Positions 35,770 through 45,153 of a DNA stretch of 64,000 nt are shown piece after piece. Positions within the stretch are counted from its first letter, which is position 1. Every line of letters starts with the position of its first letter. Source of the stretch: Anaerolineae bacterium (lineage in GTDB: Bacteria; Chloroflexota; Anaerolineae; Aggregatilineales; Phototrophicaceae); contig JAJEBE010000026.1 in the NCBI GenBank assembly GCA_022822545.1, positions 28,204 through 92,203 of the forward strand, given 5' to 3'. Position numbers and translations under genes: made by a program. The notes beneath the pieces are model-generated. The model had not been told where the DNA came from, did no database searches, and saw only the letters and a program-made list of their open reading frames with translations.

Positions 35770-35797
35770 GATGTTCTCCTCCGATATACAAAACGAA

Positions 35798-36691
35798 CTA
35801 AGCGCGGGACGCGTTTCGCCCCTGCATTGCCAAAGAAATGCCGATCAAAATCGTACTCAAGACCATCATGATTGTCGAGATGGCGTTCACCTCCGGCGTG
35901 ACCGTCAACTTCAACAAACCGTAGACAAAAACCGGTAAGGTCGAGGTGCCGACGCCAGCTGTGAAGAAGGTGATGACAAAATCATCCAGCGAAAGCGTGA
36001 ATGCCAGCAAAGCGCCGGAAATGACGCCGGGCAATATCAACGGGAAGGTCACGCGCCAGAAGGTCTGCCAGGGATTGGCGCCCAGGTCATTCGCCGCTTC
36101 CTCCAATTGCGGGTTCATATCCGCCAGCCGCGCCCGCGCCACGATCGCCACATACGATATATTAAACGTCACGTGCGCCGCGATTATCGTGTGAAAGCCG
36201 GGGAACATCCGCTCGCCGCTGATCAGCGCCACCCAGTCGAAGACGACCTTGAAGAATATCGCCAGCGATATCGCCTGCGTGATCTCCGGAATGACCACCG
36301 GCAGAAAGAGCAGGCCATCGAGCAAGCGCTTGCCGCGAAAACGCCCTCGTGCCATTGCCAGCGCGATCATCGTGCCCAGCACGGTCGAGATGGCGGTGGC
36401 GACCGTGCCGACGAACAAACTGTTGCGAAAGGCGTTCAGCATGATCTCGGTGGAAAAGGCGCTCTCCGCTCCCATCACATTGTTGAGGATATTGCTGTAC
36501 CACTTCAGCGTGAAACCGGTGAATGACGCGACCGAGCGGCTCTCGTTAAATGAGAAAAGCACCAAAATCAGAATCGGCGCCCAAAGAAAGAAATAAGCGA
36601 AGACCGGATTCAGCCATAGCCCGGCGCTGCCCAGCCGGCGGATGACTCGATTGCGCCCCATCGCGCCTTCATTGATCAGCCCCTGCCTCAT
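35798..36691 (-). CDS. potC: spermidine/putrescine ABC transporter permease C
   Basis: This 297-residue PotC-type permease from ATG 36691 has about six helices and the cytoplasmic loop EEAANDLGANPWQTFWRVTF, which contacts the ATPase. Another in-frame start at 36727 would overlap potB by 35 bases; GGAG eight bases before 36691 and its position one base behind the potB stop favour 36691. It forms the channel together with PotB. Confidence 0.9.
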   Translation of the reverse strand: MRQGLINEGAMGRNRVIRRLGSAGLWLNPVFAYFFLWAPILILVLFSFNESRSVASFTGFTLKWYSNILNNVMGAESAFSTEIMLNAFRNSLFVGTVATAISTVLGTMIALAMARGRFRGKRLLDGLLFLPVVIPEITQAISLAIFFKVVFDWVALISGERMFPGFHTIIAAHVTFNISYVAIVARARLADMNPQLEEAANDLGANPWQTFWRVTFPLILPGVISGALLAFTLSLDDFVITFFTAGVGTSTLPVFVYGLLKLTVTPEVNAISTIMMVLSTILIGISLAMQGRNASRA

Positions 36692-36692
36692 C

Positions 36693-37550
36693 TCATGCTC
36701 CGGTATCGCGCCGGTTCGCGAAGACATAGACCAGCAGCGACAACATCACCACCGCCATCATCACAATCGACAAGGCCGAACCAAGCGGCATATTGCCCGA
36801 GCCGCCAAACTGATTGTTGATCAAGTTGCCGATCATCAGTCCCTTGGTGCCGCCGAGTAAGTCCGGCGTCACAAATGCGCCCACCGACGGGATGAACACC
36901 AGCGCGCAGCCCGCCAGCACCCCCGGCATCGTCAAGGGCAAGACGACGCGAAGAAATGTCCGCATATCATTCGCGCCCAGATCATGCGCCGCATCGACAT
37001 AACGGAAGTTGAAACGCTCCACCGAGGCGAATATCGGCAGCACCATAAAGGGCAGGAAGCCGTAGACCAAACCTATCAGCACCGCGAACTGCGTGTTCAG
37101 CAGCGATAGCGGCTCGCTGATCAAGCCGAGGCCGATCAAGAAACCGTTGATCGTGCCTTCGTCCCCCAGCAAGATGCGCCAGGCATACGTGCGGATGAGA
37201 AAGTTTGTCCAGAAGGGCAGGATGACAAGAAAAAGCGTGACCTGCTGCGCCAGCCGCCGCCGTCGTGTGCTGATGAAGAAAGCGAGCGGATAACCAACGA
37301 TTAGACAGACGACCGTCGTCAGCGCCGCCAGCCCGATCGAACGCCACAAGATGATCGAGAATATGCCGAAACTGCGTTCATAATGGGCGAGCGTGAAAGG
37401 CAATTCCGCCACGCCGCCCCGCCCGCGCGACATGAAACTGACGACCAGCACGATCACCAGCGGCAAGACGAAAAATATCAGTAGCCAGACTACCGTTGGC
37501 GCGGCGAGGAAACTGCCGTTCTTTTGATTGCGCTTGAGCCAGTTCGTCAC
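36693..37550 (-). CDS. potB: spermidine/putrescine ABC transporter permease B
   Basis: This 285-residue PotB-type permease has the EAA-like loop DAAHDLGANDMRTFLRVVLP, a proline-rich first helix and about six transmembrane segments. It is the first gene of the unit potB-potC-potD-potA on the minus strand, in which the ATPase is last; E. coli has potA first. The divergent unit at 38338 carries enzymes that fit polyamine breakdown. Confidence 0.9.
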   Translation of the reverse strand: MTNWLKRNQKNGSFLAAPTVVWLLIFFVLPLVIVLVVSFMSRGRGGVAELPFTLAHYERSFGIFSIILWRSIGLAALTTVVCLIVGYPLAFFISTRRRRLAQQVTLFLVILPFWTNFLIRTYAWRILLGDEGTINGFLIGLGLISEPLSLLNTQFAVLIGLVYGFLPFMVLPIFASVERFNFRYVDAAHDLGANDMRTFLRVVLPLTMPGVLAGCALVFIPSVGAFVTPDLLGGTKGLMIGNLINNQFGGSGNMPLGSALSIVMMAVVMLSLLVYVFANRRDTGA

Positions 37551-37585
37551 ATATCAAGTTTAACGTTTTCCGGCCTCAGCGTCCA

Positions 37586-38119
37586 TTATGGCATGGGCGT
37601 CAGCAGGATAGGACGCAGCTCTCGATATTCAGAGTAGAAATAGGCCAATGATTCCAAATCGAAGCCGAGGGAGCCGCCAGAGCAATGTTGCGCCAATTGC
37701 TCGCTTCTGCGGATGTAGGCCACGATGATGGGAATGTTGTTAGGTATGCCGGCGTGGTAGAGCGTGGCTGTGCCGATTAGCTTCAAGCGATAATCCGCAT
37801 TTGGCGCCTGGAAGAGCGCGCAGGCCAGCCGATGGATATCCCGCCGCCCGCCATCCATGTGCTCGGCGCGGAAGTTGATGACAACTTCGAGGCTGTTTTC
37901 GTCGCCGCTCACCGATGTGATGTTCACGCCATCGACCGATTCGAGCGCCTCTCGCAGTGTGCTGAATATCGGCCTCGGCGCGCTTGAATTGAAAGCCCCC
38001 AGCATGATCGCCATGCCGATAATTCCGGCCGCCAGCGCAGCGACAAACCAACTCCACTGTCGCGGATTCCTCTTGGCTTTCCCTTTCCGCTTGGGTTTGA
38101 AAGATGGATATGAGTTCAT
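37586..38119 (-). CDS. single-pass membrane protein of unknown function
   Basis: This 177-residue protein has a very basic N-terminus (residues 1-20, many Lys and Arg) and one transmembrane helix at about residues 24-44 (WFVAALAAGIIGMAIMLGAF). A predicted external domain contains two cysteines (CALFQAP and QHCSGG) that could form a disulfide. I do not recognise the domain. It ends 36 bases before potB and could be cotranscribed with the polyamine importer, but nothing in the sequence ties it to transport. Confidence 0.65.
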   Translation of the reverse strand: MNSYPSFKPKRKGKAKRNPRQWSWFVAALAAGIIGMAIMLGAFNSSAPRPIFSTLREALESVDGVNITSVSGDENSLEVVINFRAEHMDGGRRDIHRLACALFQAPNADYRLKLIGTATLYHAGIPNNIPIIVAYIRRSEQLAQHCSGGSLGFDLESLAYFYSEYRELRPILLTPMP

Positions 38120-38337
38120 CGCCGGCTCCTCGCCTCGGCTCTATGACTTCGCCCTGCGCGACTGTATGGTAGCGCAACTTGAGCATCGTTGCTAAAGTAG
38201 CCTGCAGGCCGTTGGCGAATCGTATACTTGTCAAAGACGACGTAGGGAAGAATCCCATCGTTCGATCGCAAACAATGTTCTGATTATGGCAAGCAGCCGA
38301 TAGATTCCTAACTCGTCCGCAAGGCTGGAGTCGCAGA

Positions 38338-39249
38338 ATGTCCAAATCTCATGAAGACAGGGAAGCGCTGAATCGAGCCCTGAATTACGACTGGCCCGAA
38401 ATCCAGAAGCGTCTCATTGAAGAAGCTGCCAAAGAAGCTGCCAAAGAAGCCGCCGAAAAAAGCGGCGAAGAACGCGATCCTTATGCGCCCCATTGGACAA
38501 CCAACAGCGATGGGACGCGAACTCTTCACATGAGCTTCGATTCCTGGTGGCTGAAACACTTCGACCGCGAAGATGTCATATTCGAGTTGCCCGGCATCAT
38601 CGTGATGAACGCCAAAGACTGGAATGCTGACAGCGCGGTAGCCTCGCTGCGCGCCGCCTATGGCCTTGAGCTTCATGAAGAATGCGATGATTGCTTCGCT
38701 CGCGCGGACGTCCTGAAGCATATTGAGCGCTTCCCGGAGGGCCAGTTCGCGGCGATTCGCATCAGTGGCCCCGCCGCCGGGAATACCGTCGGCATGGCGG
38801 TGACGATGCGCGCGTCTCGCCCGCCGACAGCGCCTGTCTTGCCCTGGCGCGAAGCCATCGGTAATCTGCGACTCAGCGCCCATGAACCCGATGGCGATTG
38901 GCTCTACGGCGTCGAGATGGCGGTGCATCCTATGTATCAGCGCAAAGGCGTCGGGACGGCGCTTTACGATGCGCGCAAGCGGCTCGTCAGCCTGCTCAAT
39001 CTGCGCGGTTGGTATATGGTTGGCATGTTGATGGGCTACCGGGATCACGCTGACAAAATGGACGCGGTCGAATACGGAAACCGAGTCATCGCCCGCGAGA
39101 TCACCGATTCTACCGTGACGATGCAGATGAACCGCGGCTTCCGTCCCGCGCGCGTCATTACCGATTATGTCGACGAACCGGCTGCGGGCGACGCGGGCGT
39201 CCTGCTCATCTGGGACAATCCCCGCTTCGATCCGGGAAGGGCGACATGA
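38338..39249 (+). CDS. GNAT-family N-acetyltransferase with EAAK helix
   Basis: This 303-residue protein has a GNAT domain in its C-terminal half, with the acetyl-CoA motif VHPMYQRKGVGTALYDARKR and a NRGFRPARVITDY segment similar to the protein encoded at 28866. Residues 28-42 are a run of EAAK-type units (EEAAKEAAKEAAEKS), predicted to form a rigid helix, encoded by a 12-base direct repeat. The next gene overlaps its stop by four bases, so it is coupled to the amine oxidase. Polyamine N-acetyltransferase is a reasonable guess from context only. Confidence 0.8.
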   Translation: MSKSHEDREALNRALNYDWPEIQKRLIEEAAKEAAKEAAEKSGEERDPYAPHWTTNSDGTRTLHMSFDSWWLKHFDREDVIFELPGIIVMNAKDWNADSAVASLRAAYGLELHEECDDCFARADVLKHIERFPEGQFAAIRISGPAAGNTVGMAVTMRASRPPTAPVLPWREAIGNLRLSAHEPDGDWLYGVEMAVHPMYQRKGVGTALYDARKRLVSLLNLRGWYMVGMLMGYRDHADKMDAVEYGNRVIAREITDSTVTMQMNRGFRPARVITDYVDEPAAGDAGVLLIWDNPRFDPGRAT

Positions 39250-40517
39250 ACGTTCTTGTCATTGGCGCGGGCATCGCCGGTTTATCCGCCGCCCGGCGTC
39301 TAAGCGAGACTGGCGTCGCCGCGACCGTGCTCGAAGCGCGCGATCGCATCGGCGGACGCAGTTGGACGGACCGCGATTTCGCCGGCTTCCCGGTCGAGTT
39401 TGGCGCCGAGCTCATTCACGGCAAATCGCCCGAGGTCAACACTTGGACCTGGGTGGAAAAACTGGGCTTGGCCACCTGGCGCTGGAACAAATGCGATGAT
39501 TCGATGATCCGCACCGAAGACGGCGGCTGGCTAACCATGGGCGAAGCGCGCTCCCGCTCCCCCGAGTTGGATATGACGCGATCCTGGGAACTTGGCGATG
39601 TGCCCGACCCCCGCGATGACGAAGACCTCGGCGCCTATCTCAAGCGCATCGGTTTCAGCCCGGAGCAATTGCGCTACGTGCAGCGCTCCTTCGCCAACGC
39701 CGAGGGCGAAAGCATGCGCTTCCTCAACGCCAAAGCCCATGCGCAACTCTTCAAAGACAGCGATGGCGAAGACGACTACAGCGACTTCCGCATCCTCGAT
39801 GGCTACGATGCCTACTACCTGCGGCTGGCGCAAGGGCTGGATATCCGGCTCAACCGCCCCGTCATCGACATAGACTGGAGGGATGGCGTCACAGTCAAAA
39901 CCGTCGCCGATGACGTTTTCCGCGCCGACGCCGCCATAATCACCCTGCCGCTCGGAGTCCTGCAATCGGGCCGCATCCAGTTCGATCCGCCGCTGCCGCC
40001 GAGCAAGCAGGAAGCCCTCGCCGGCCTGAAAATGGGACCGGTGATGAAGATGGTCTACCTCTTTGACGAGCACATCCTCGACCCATCTATCGGCGCGATT
40101 TACGCCCGGGGCAACCCGCCCATGTGGTGGTCGCCATCGCTCGGCCGCGAGAACAGCCCGGTCGTCTGGACCGCCTTCTTCACCGGTGATTACGCCCGCG
40201 AACTGCTGAATCTCGGCGAGGCGGCGGCGCTGCAACGAGGGCTGGACACCTTAAGAGCCGAGGTTGGAAAACCGGCCCTGCAATACATCAAAGCGCGCTG
40301 GATAAACTGGCCCGAAGACGAATTCGCCCTCGGCGGTTACAGCGTCTGCCTGCCCGGGCATTATGACGCGCGCGATAAGTTGGCAGCGCCGACCCCGCCA
40401 CTGTATTGGGCCGGCGAAGCGAGCGCGCCCCATCATCTCACCGCGATGGTCCACGGCGCTTACTTCACCGGGCAGCGCGCCGCGGACGAAATAATGAACA
40501 GGCGCCGGCAATCATGA
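39246..40517 (+). CDS. flavin amine oxidase, polyamine-oxidase-like
   Basis: This 423-residue FAD enzyme of the monoamine/polyamine-oxidase family has the N-terminal VIGAGIAGLSAARRL dinucleotide motif, EARDRIGGRSWT and FGAELIHG, close to the GA-x-W-IHG of polyamine oxidases. The C-terminal FAD/substrate block WAGEASAPHHLTAMVHGAY-FTG is also present. It should oxidise a secondary or primary amine to an aldehyde and release hydrogen peroxide. It overlaps the GNAT before and the amidase after by ATGA. In animals N1-acetylated polyamines are the substrates of such oxidases, which would fit the GNAT neighbour. Confidence 0.85.
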   Translation: MNVLVIGAGIAGLSAARRLSETGVAATVLEARDRIGGRSWTDRDFAGFPVEFGAELIHGKSPEVNTWTWVEKLGLATWRWNKCDDSMIRTEDGGWLTMGEARSRSPELDMTRSWELGDVPDPRDDEDLGAYLKRIGFSPEQLRYVQRSFANAEGESMRFLNAKAHAQLFKDSDGEDDYSDFRILDGYDAYYLRLAQGLDIRLNRPVIDIDWRDGVTVKTVADDVFRADAAIITLPLGVLQSGRIQFDPPLPPSKQEALAGLKMGPVMKMVYLFDEHILDPSIGAIYARGNPPMWWSPSLGRENSPVVWTAFFTGDYARELLNLGEAAALQRGLDTLRAEVGKPALQYIKARWINWPEDEFALGGYSVCLPGHYDARDKLAAPTPPLYWAGEASAPHHLTAMVHGAYFTGQRAADEIMNRRRQS

Positions 40518-41416
40518 AAGACCTTCATATTGCCCTGGCGCAAGGGCATTGGACCGGCGATCAAGCATCGACCAAAACGCTCTATCGCGAGCTTGTCGCT
40601 GATGCGGCTGCTACTGGCGCCGAGCTGATCTGCCTGCCCGAGTTCAGCATCTTGCCCTACTTCCCCGGCCGGCGCGATCCGGCTGGTTTCCGCTGGGCGG
40701 AACCCCTGCGAGGCGGCGTATCCGATCAGTTCTTCAGCGAGTTGGCGCGCGCGCATCAGGTCAGCATCATCGGCAGCCTCTTCGAGCAGGACGCTGCGGG
40801 CAATTATTGGGACACCGCCACCATCCACGACCCCTCCGGCGAACTCCGGGGCCTCACGCGCAAGGTCCATATCCCCTCCGGCGCCGGCTACCACGAGACG
40901 GACTTCTTCGCCGGCAGCGATCAATTCCCCGTGCACGACCTCGGCGCGATCAAACTCGCCGCGCCCACCTGCTATGATCAGTGGTTCCCCGAGCTGGCTC
41001 GCATCTACGCCCTCGAAGGCGCGGAATTCATCACCTATCCGACCGCAATCGGCTCCGAGTCGACCGCGCCCGACTTTGACTCGGCCGCCGCCTGGCGCGC
41101 TGTGATGCGCGGCCACGCCGTCGCCAACGGGGTCTTCATCGCCGCCTGCAATCGTATCGGCCGGGAGAACGCCGTCACTTTCTACGGCAGCAGCTTTATC
41201 TGTGACCCCCTCGGCAACATCCTGGCGCAAGCCAGCCGAGATCGGGACGAAGTCCTGCATGCCGTGCTGCGCGCGGCCGTCCGCGACCAATATCTCGATC
41301 TCTTCCCGCTGTTGCATCAGCGCCGGCCACAGCATTACCGCCGCCTGCTTGCCGGCATCAAGCAAGACCCGCCGCCGCGCTGGGGCGATACCCTGGCTAC
41401 CGAAACGAGCGACTAA
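40514..41416 (+). CDS. carbon-nitrogen hydrolase, N-carbamoylputrescine amidase-like
   Basis: This 300-residue nitrilase-superfamily hydrolase has the full catalytic set: Glu43 in LPEFS, Lys117 in RKVHIPS and Cys153 in TCYDQWFPELAR. The last motif and the following EFITYPTAIGSE are close to N-carbamoylputrescine amidase (AguB), which makes putrescine, ammonia and carbon dioxide. The start at 40514 overlaps the oxidase stop. Its place between a polyamine-oxidase-like enzyme and PhzF suggests an amide from polyamine or agmatine breakdown as substrate, but N-acyl amidase activity is also possible. Confidence 0.88.
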   Translation: MKDLHIALAQGHWTGDQASTKTLYRELVADAAATGAELICLPEFSILPYFPGRRDPAGFRWAEPLRGGVSDQFFSELARAHQVSIIGSLFEQDAAGNYWDTATIHDPSGELRGLTRKVHIPSGAGYHETDFFAGSDQFPVHDLGAIKLAAPTCYDQWFPELARIYALEGAEFITYPTAIGSESTAPDFDSAAAWRAVMRGHAVANGVFIAACNRIGRENAVTFYGSSFICDPLGNILAQASRDRDEVLHAVLRAAVRDQYLDLFPLLHQRRPQHYRRLLAGIKQDPPPRWGDTLATETSD

Positions 41417-41417
41417 C

Positions 41418-42299
41418 ATGTCACGCATGGAATTCTACATCGTTGATGTCTTCACCATCGGCCACAAATATACGGGCAATCAACTGGCGGTCTACCTCGG
41501 GGATCCGCCCGCGCCCCTCATGCAGCAACTGGCGAAAGAGATCAACTTTTCCGAGACCACCTTCGTCACCTCCGATACGCCGGTGAACGGCGGCTACAAC
41601 GTCCGCATCTTCATGCCCGAAGTCGAAGTTGATTTCGCCGGCCATCCCGTGCTCGGCGCCGCTTTTGTTATCCAGCGCGAATACATTAAACAGCCCGTCG
41701 AGCAACTGACCCTGAATCTTCCGGTGGGGCAAATCCCCGTGACTTTCGGCGCTGACGGCATCATCTGGATGCGGCAAAATCCCCCCGTCTTCGGCCCCCG
41801 CTTCGCCGCCGCCGATCTCGCGCGCATCCTGAACATCGCCGAGGATGACATCGACAGCCGCTACCCGATTCAAGAAGTCTCAACCGGCATGGCTTTTGTC
41901 CTCGCGCCGCTGCGTTCTCTTGCCGCCGTGCAAAAAGCGCAAGTCAATCTCGACCGCCTGCGCGCCCTGCTCGGCGCTTATGACGCCATCGCTCCCGCCA
42001 TCTTCTGCGCCGAGACGCTGCACGACGAAAATGATATCCATGTCCGTGTGCTCGATGATATCTACGGCGCGCCTGAGGACCCCGCCACCGGCAGCGCCAA
42101 CGGCTGCATCGCCGGCTACCTGGTCAAATATGGCCTCATGAACAGCGACAACATCGCCATCCGCAGCGAGCAAGGCTATCAGATCGGCCGACCCTCGCTG
42201 CTCCATCTCGAAGCGCGGCAAACCAAAGATGATATCATCATACGCGTCGGCGGGCGCGTCGAATTGGTCGCGCAAGGGCAGTTGGCCGCCGATGACTGA
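41418..42299 (+). CDS. PhzF-family isomerase/epimerase-like protein
   Basis: This 293-residue PhzF-fold protein opens with MEFYIVDVFTIGHKYTGNQL and has FSETTFV with the catalytic Glu position, EVDFAGHPVLGAAF and DPATGSANGCIAGYL, all typical. Family members include phenazine isomerase and many uncharacterised enzymes that move double bonds or protons in small molecules. An ATG at 41427 is an alternative start. It begins two bases after the amidase stop, so it is in the same operon; its step in a polyamine pathway is unknown. Confidence 0.9.
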   Translation: MSRMEFYIVDVFTIGHKYTGNQLAVYLGDPPAPLMQQLAKEINFSETTFVTSDTPVNGGYNVRIFMPEVEVDFAGHPVLGAAFVIQREYIKQPVEQLTLNLPVGQIPVTFGADGIIWMRQNPPVFGPRFAAADLARILNIAEDDIDSRYPIQEVSTGMAFVLAPLRSLAAVQKAQVNLDRLRALLGAYDAIAPAIFCAETLHDENDIHVRVLDDIYGAPEDPATGSANGCIAGYLVKYGLMNSDNIAIRSEQGYQIGRPSLLHLEARQTKDDIIIRVGGRVELVAQGQLAADD

Positions 42300-42345
42300 T
42301 CGCTTCAACAAGATAAATCCGTGAAATAGTTAGGAAGGACGAAAA

Positions 42346-43317
42346 ATGGAATACCGCATGCTTGGGCGAACCGGCGTCAAAGTTTCACCGCTCTGCTTCG
42401 GCACGATGTCATTTGGCGATATCGCCGACGAAGCCGAATCGGCGCGTATGTTCAACCGCTGCCGCGAGGTCGGCATCAACTTCTTCGATTGCGCCAATAC
42501 TTACGCCGCCGGCCGCTCCGAAGAGATCCTGGGCCGCCTCATCGCCGACTGCCGCGATGATATCGTGCTGACCACCAAGGCCGTCTCCCGCACGGGAGCC
42601 GATGTCAACGCCGGCGGCGCTTCGCGGCGGCACCTCCAAATCGCCGTCGAAGACAGCCTCAGGCGCCTCAAGACCGATCGCATTGATGTTTACTTCCTCC
42701 ACCACTACGATGCCGCCACACCGGTCGAGGAATCCATACGCGCCCTCGACGACCTCGTCCGCCAGGGCAAGATCCTCTATCCCGCCGTCAGCAACTGGTC
42801 CGCCTGGCAAGTCATGAAAGCGCAAGGCATCGCCGCTCGCGAAGGCCGGGCGCGCATCGAATGCCTGCAACCGATGTACAACCTGGTCAAACGCCAGGCC
42901 GAAGTCGAGATCCTGCCCATGGCGCGGAACGAGCAGATCGGCGTCATCCCTTACAGCCCCCTCGGCGGCGGCTTGCTCACCGGCAAATACAGCCCCGACG
43001 CCCGGCCGGATTCGGGCCGGCTCATCGAGAACAAGATGTATCAAAAGCGCTACCGCCTCGGCGATTATTACCAGTCCGCCGCCGACTTCACCGCCCACGC
43101 CCGTGAGCGCGGCGCTCACCCCGCCACGCTGGCCGTCGCCTGGGTGATGGCGCATCCGGCAATCACCGCGCCCATCATCGGCGCGCGCAACTTGACCCAA
43201 CTCGAAGCCTCGCTCGCCGCGCTCGAGATCGACATGACTCCGGATTGGTACGCCGAGATCGCCTCGCTATCCCCCACGCCCCCGCCCGCGCACGATCGCC
43301 TGGAAGAAGTAGGCTAA
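42346..43317 (+). CDS. aldo/keto reductase
   Basis: This 323-residue AKR barrel enzyme has the family pattern FFDCANTYAAGRSEEILG (catalytic Asp and Tyr), a Lys in LTTKAVSR, HHYDAATP for the catalytic His, and GVIPYSPLGGGLLTGKY near the NADPH site. It is 46 bases behind the PhzF-like gene and may be the last enzyme of the same operon. It could reduce the aldehyde made by the upstream amine oxidase (inference). A second, different AKR is encoded at 51140. Confidence 0.92.
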   Translation: MEYRMLGRTGVKVSPLCFGTMSFGDIADEAESARMFNRCREVGINFFDCANTYAAGRSEEILGRLIADCRDDIVLTTKAVSRTGADVNAGGASRRHLQIAVEDSLRRLKTDRIDVYFLHHYDAATPVEESIRALDDLVRQGKILYPAVSNWSAWQVMKAQGIAAREGRARIECLQPMYNLVKRQAEVEILPMARNEQIGVIPYSPLGGGLLTGKYSPDARPDSGRLIENKMYQKRYRLGDYYQSAADFTAHARERGAHPATLAVAWVMAHPAITAPIIGARNLTQLEASLAALEIDMTPDWYAEIASLSPTPPPAHDRLEEVG

Positions 43318-43379
43318 GGAGCGACATTTGCTGTCGCGAGCGTGATAATATCATGTCAAGACAAAACCGGGAGTTGAAT

Positions 43380-44225
43380 ATGAACCGCGTCCGCCAACCC
43401 CGATCGGCCCTCGTCAACTTGATTCGCATCATTCATATCGCGCTCTGGTTTACTATTCCGACGACGTTCTGGCTCTGGCTGACGCTCGCGCCGCCTCCGC
43501 AACCCCGCGCCTGCGAACCCTATTGCGGCTGGTATCAGGGCAATGTCCTGGGTGTCTCCGAAGACACTCATCTATTCATTGTATTTGGTCTGTTTCTTGT
43601 CGGCTTCATCGCGATAGGCTGCTGGATTGCTGGATACTGCTATGAAATCACACGCCGAGTTCTAAATGGCGATAGAAGCTTGCCATCCGTCCAGCTTGGC
43701 TTTATTCGCGACGGTTGGAGCCTGTTATGCTCAAGCCTCAAGTTTTGGCTGCCTGCATTTGTTGCTTTCATAGCTTTTGCCATGCTTGCTTCGAGATTCC
43801 CGTACGCGGTCGCCAACATCGCGATGCTCGCGCTGATTCCCGCGGCGCTGATGCTAATGTGGGGCAATCTCGTCGGCATCGCGCGTTACGCCGTCACTGG
43901 CGAACGCTCGCTGATTTGTCGGCGATTGGAGAATATGCGGCTAGCGCTCAAGAATCTTGCAGCTACCATTTTATTGTCTTTGTCTGCATACGTATTGGCA
44001 ACCTTCGCTGTGGGCGCGTTCGCCGCCGTGTCTAACCTGCTGTCTTCAATGCAAGTCTCAGACCTAGTCGCCGAGGCCGCGTTCGGTTCTTTCGCCTTCT
44101 ACTTCATACTACTCTGCTACTGTTTCCTCTGCAGCCGCCTTTTCGCTGGTTACGCCAAACGGATCGCCCGCTGCGACAATCTTGGTCACAGCGCCAATCC
44201 CAGGTCGAAGCCTGCCGGGGCCTAG
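43380..44225 (+). CDS. DUF4013-like membrane protein (first)
   Basis: This 281-residue protein has about six transmembrane helices. It matches DUF4013 in the block IAGYCYEITRRVLNGDRSLP...FIRDGWSLL, which lies after the second helix. The start at 43380 is chosen for GGGAG seven bases upstream; ATG 43353 is in frame but has no ribosome site. DUF4013 has no assigned biochemical role. A related protein follows at 44284, so two such proteins may form a pair in the membrane. Confidence 0.7.
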   Translation: MNRVRQPRSALVNLIRIIHIALWFTIPTTFWLWLTLAPPPQPRACEPYCGWYQGNVLGVSEDTHLFIVFGLFLVGFIAIGCWIAGYCYEITRRVLNGDRSLPSVQLGFIRDGWSLLCSSLKFWLPAFVAFIAFAMLASRFPYAVANIAMLALIPAALMLMWGNLVGIARYAVTGERSLICRRLENMRLALKNLAATILLSLSAYVLATFAVGAFAAVSNLLSSMQVSDLVAEAAFGSFAFYFILLCYCFLCSRLFAGYAKRIARCDNLGHSANPRSKPAGA

Positions 44226-44244
44226 AATGTCGCGCAGCTAGATG

Positions 44245-44253
44245 TGCTACAAT
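44245..44253 (+). promoter_or_regulatory. candidate extended -10 promoter
   Basis: TGCTACAAT matches an extended -10 element (TG one base before the hexamer). It lies about 30 bases before the second DUF4013-like gene and would give it a separate start of transcription with a short leader. Confidence 0.35.
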
Positions 44254-44283
44254 AACCATACCGCCGAGTATCGAGGGCAAATG

Positions 44284-45153
44284 ATGAACTTTTCACGCGC
44301 AATTACCTATCCGTTTGCCAATCTGGCCAAAGTTGTCAGCATCGTCCTCGCCATGACCATCGCCATCGCTATTTTCCTTGGCCTGATTGCAAATACCTAC
44401 GACTGGTCGCCGCTCGTGGCGATGCTCTATGGCGTTGACCTGGGGATAGCTGCTTCGCCGGAAATGCCGCCATTCACCTGGTCCGCCTGGTTCGGTCTGC
44501 TAGGGCTGCTGATCGTGGCGGTCGTCTCCGGCTTCTGGTTCTCCGGCTACAGCATGGAAGCTGTCCGCTCTGTGATGAGCGGCATCGATACCCTGCCGGA
44601 TGTCAAATTCAGCCGGAATATGAAAGACGGCTTCTACCTCTTTATCTCGAGTGTGGCTTACTGGATCCTCTTGGCTGCTGTCTTGCTGGTCCTGTTTGCA
44701 TTCCTCGGCTTGACAGGCTCTGCTGACGGCTTGAATCTTATCGTGGCGCTGGCATCGCTCATTGTTGGGGTCGTCGCCGTCGCGCTCTTGGGCTGGGCCT
44801 ACTTCATCGGCATGGCGCGCTTTGCCGCCGAAGGCGACCACAAGGCCTCCTGGCAAGTCTTCCGCAATATTCGGCTGGCCCGCGAGCATTGGCGCGGCGG
44901 CTTTACCCTGCTGCTATACATGATTGCCCTCACCCTTATCTACGGCGTCGTGCGCAGCCTGGTCGATTCGGCCCTGGGTGGTTTCATCGGCGGCTTCGGC
45001 ATGGTCAGCATCACCCTGTCCATCATCGTCTACTACATCTTCAATCTGATGCAGCACTTCTCGACCCAGCATCTGGTCGCCCAATACGCGATCCAAATCG
45101 GCCTCGCCGATGAAGACTACAATCAGGAAAAGCCTAAGCTAGATTTTATCTAG
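44284..45153 (+). CDS. DUF4013-like membrane protein (second)
   Basis: This 289-residue membrane protein has about six helices and the DUF4013 block FSGYSMEAVRSVMSGIDTLP...NMKDGFYLF, a clear match. Two in-frame ATGs occur at 44281 and 44284; GAGGG at 44273-44277 fits 44284. It is related to the preceding protein over the same block but the two are quite diverged. It ends convergently with the SRPBCC gene, overlapping by eight bases. Confidence 0.75.
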   Translation: MNFSRAITYPFANLAKVVSIVLAMTIAIAIFLGLIANTYDWSPLVAMLYGVDLGIAASPEMPPFTWSAWFGLLGLLIVAVVSGFWFSGYSMEAVRSVMSGIDTLPDVKFSRNMKDGFYLFISSVAYWILLAAVLLVLFAFLGLTGSADGLNLIVALASLIVGVVAVALLGWAYFIGMARFAAEGDHKASWQVFRNIRLAREHWRGGFTLLLYMIALTLIYGVVRSLVDSALGGFIGGFGMVSITLSIIVYYIFNLMQHFSTQHLVAQYAIQIGLADEDYNQEKPKLDFI

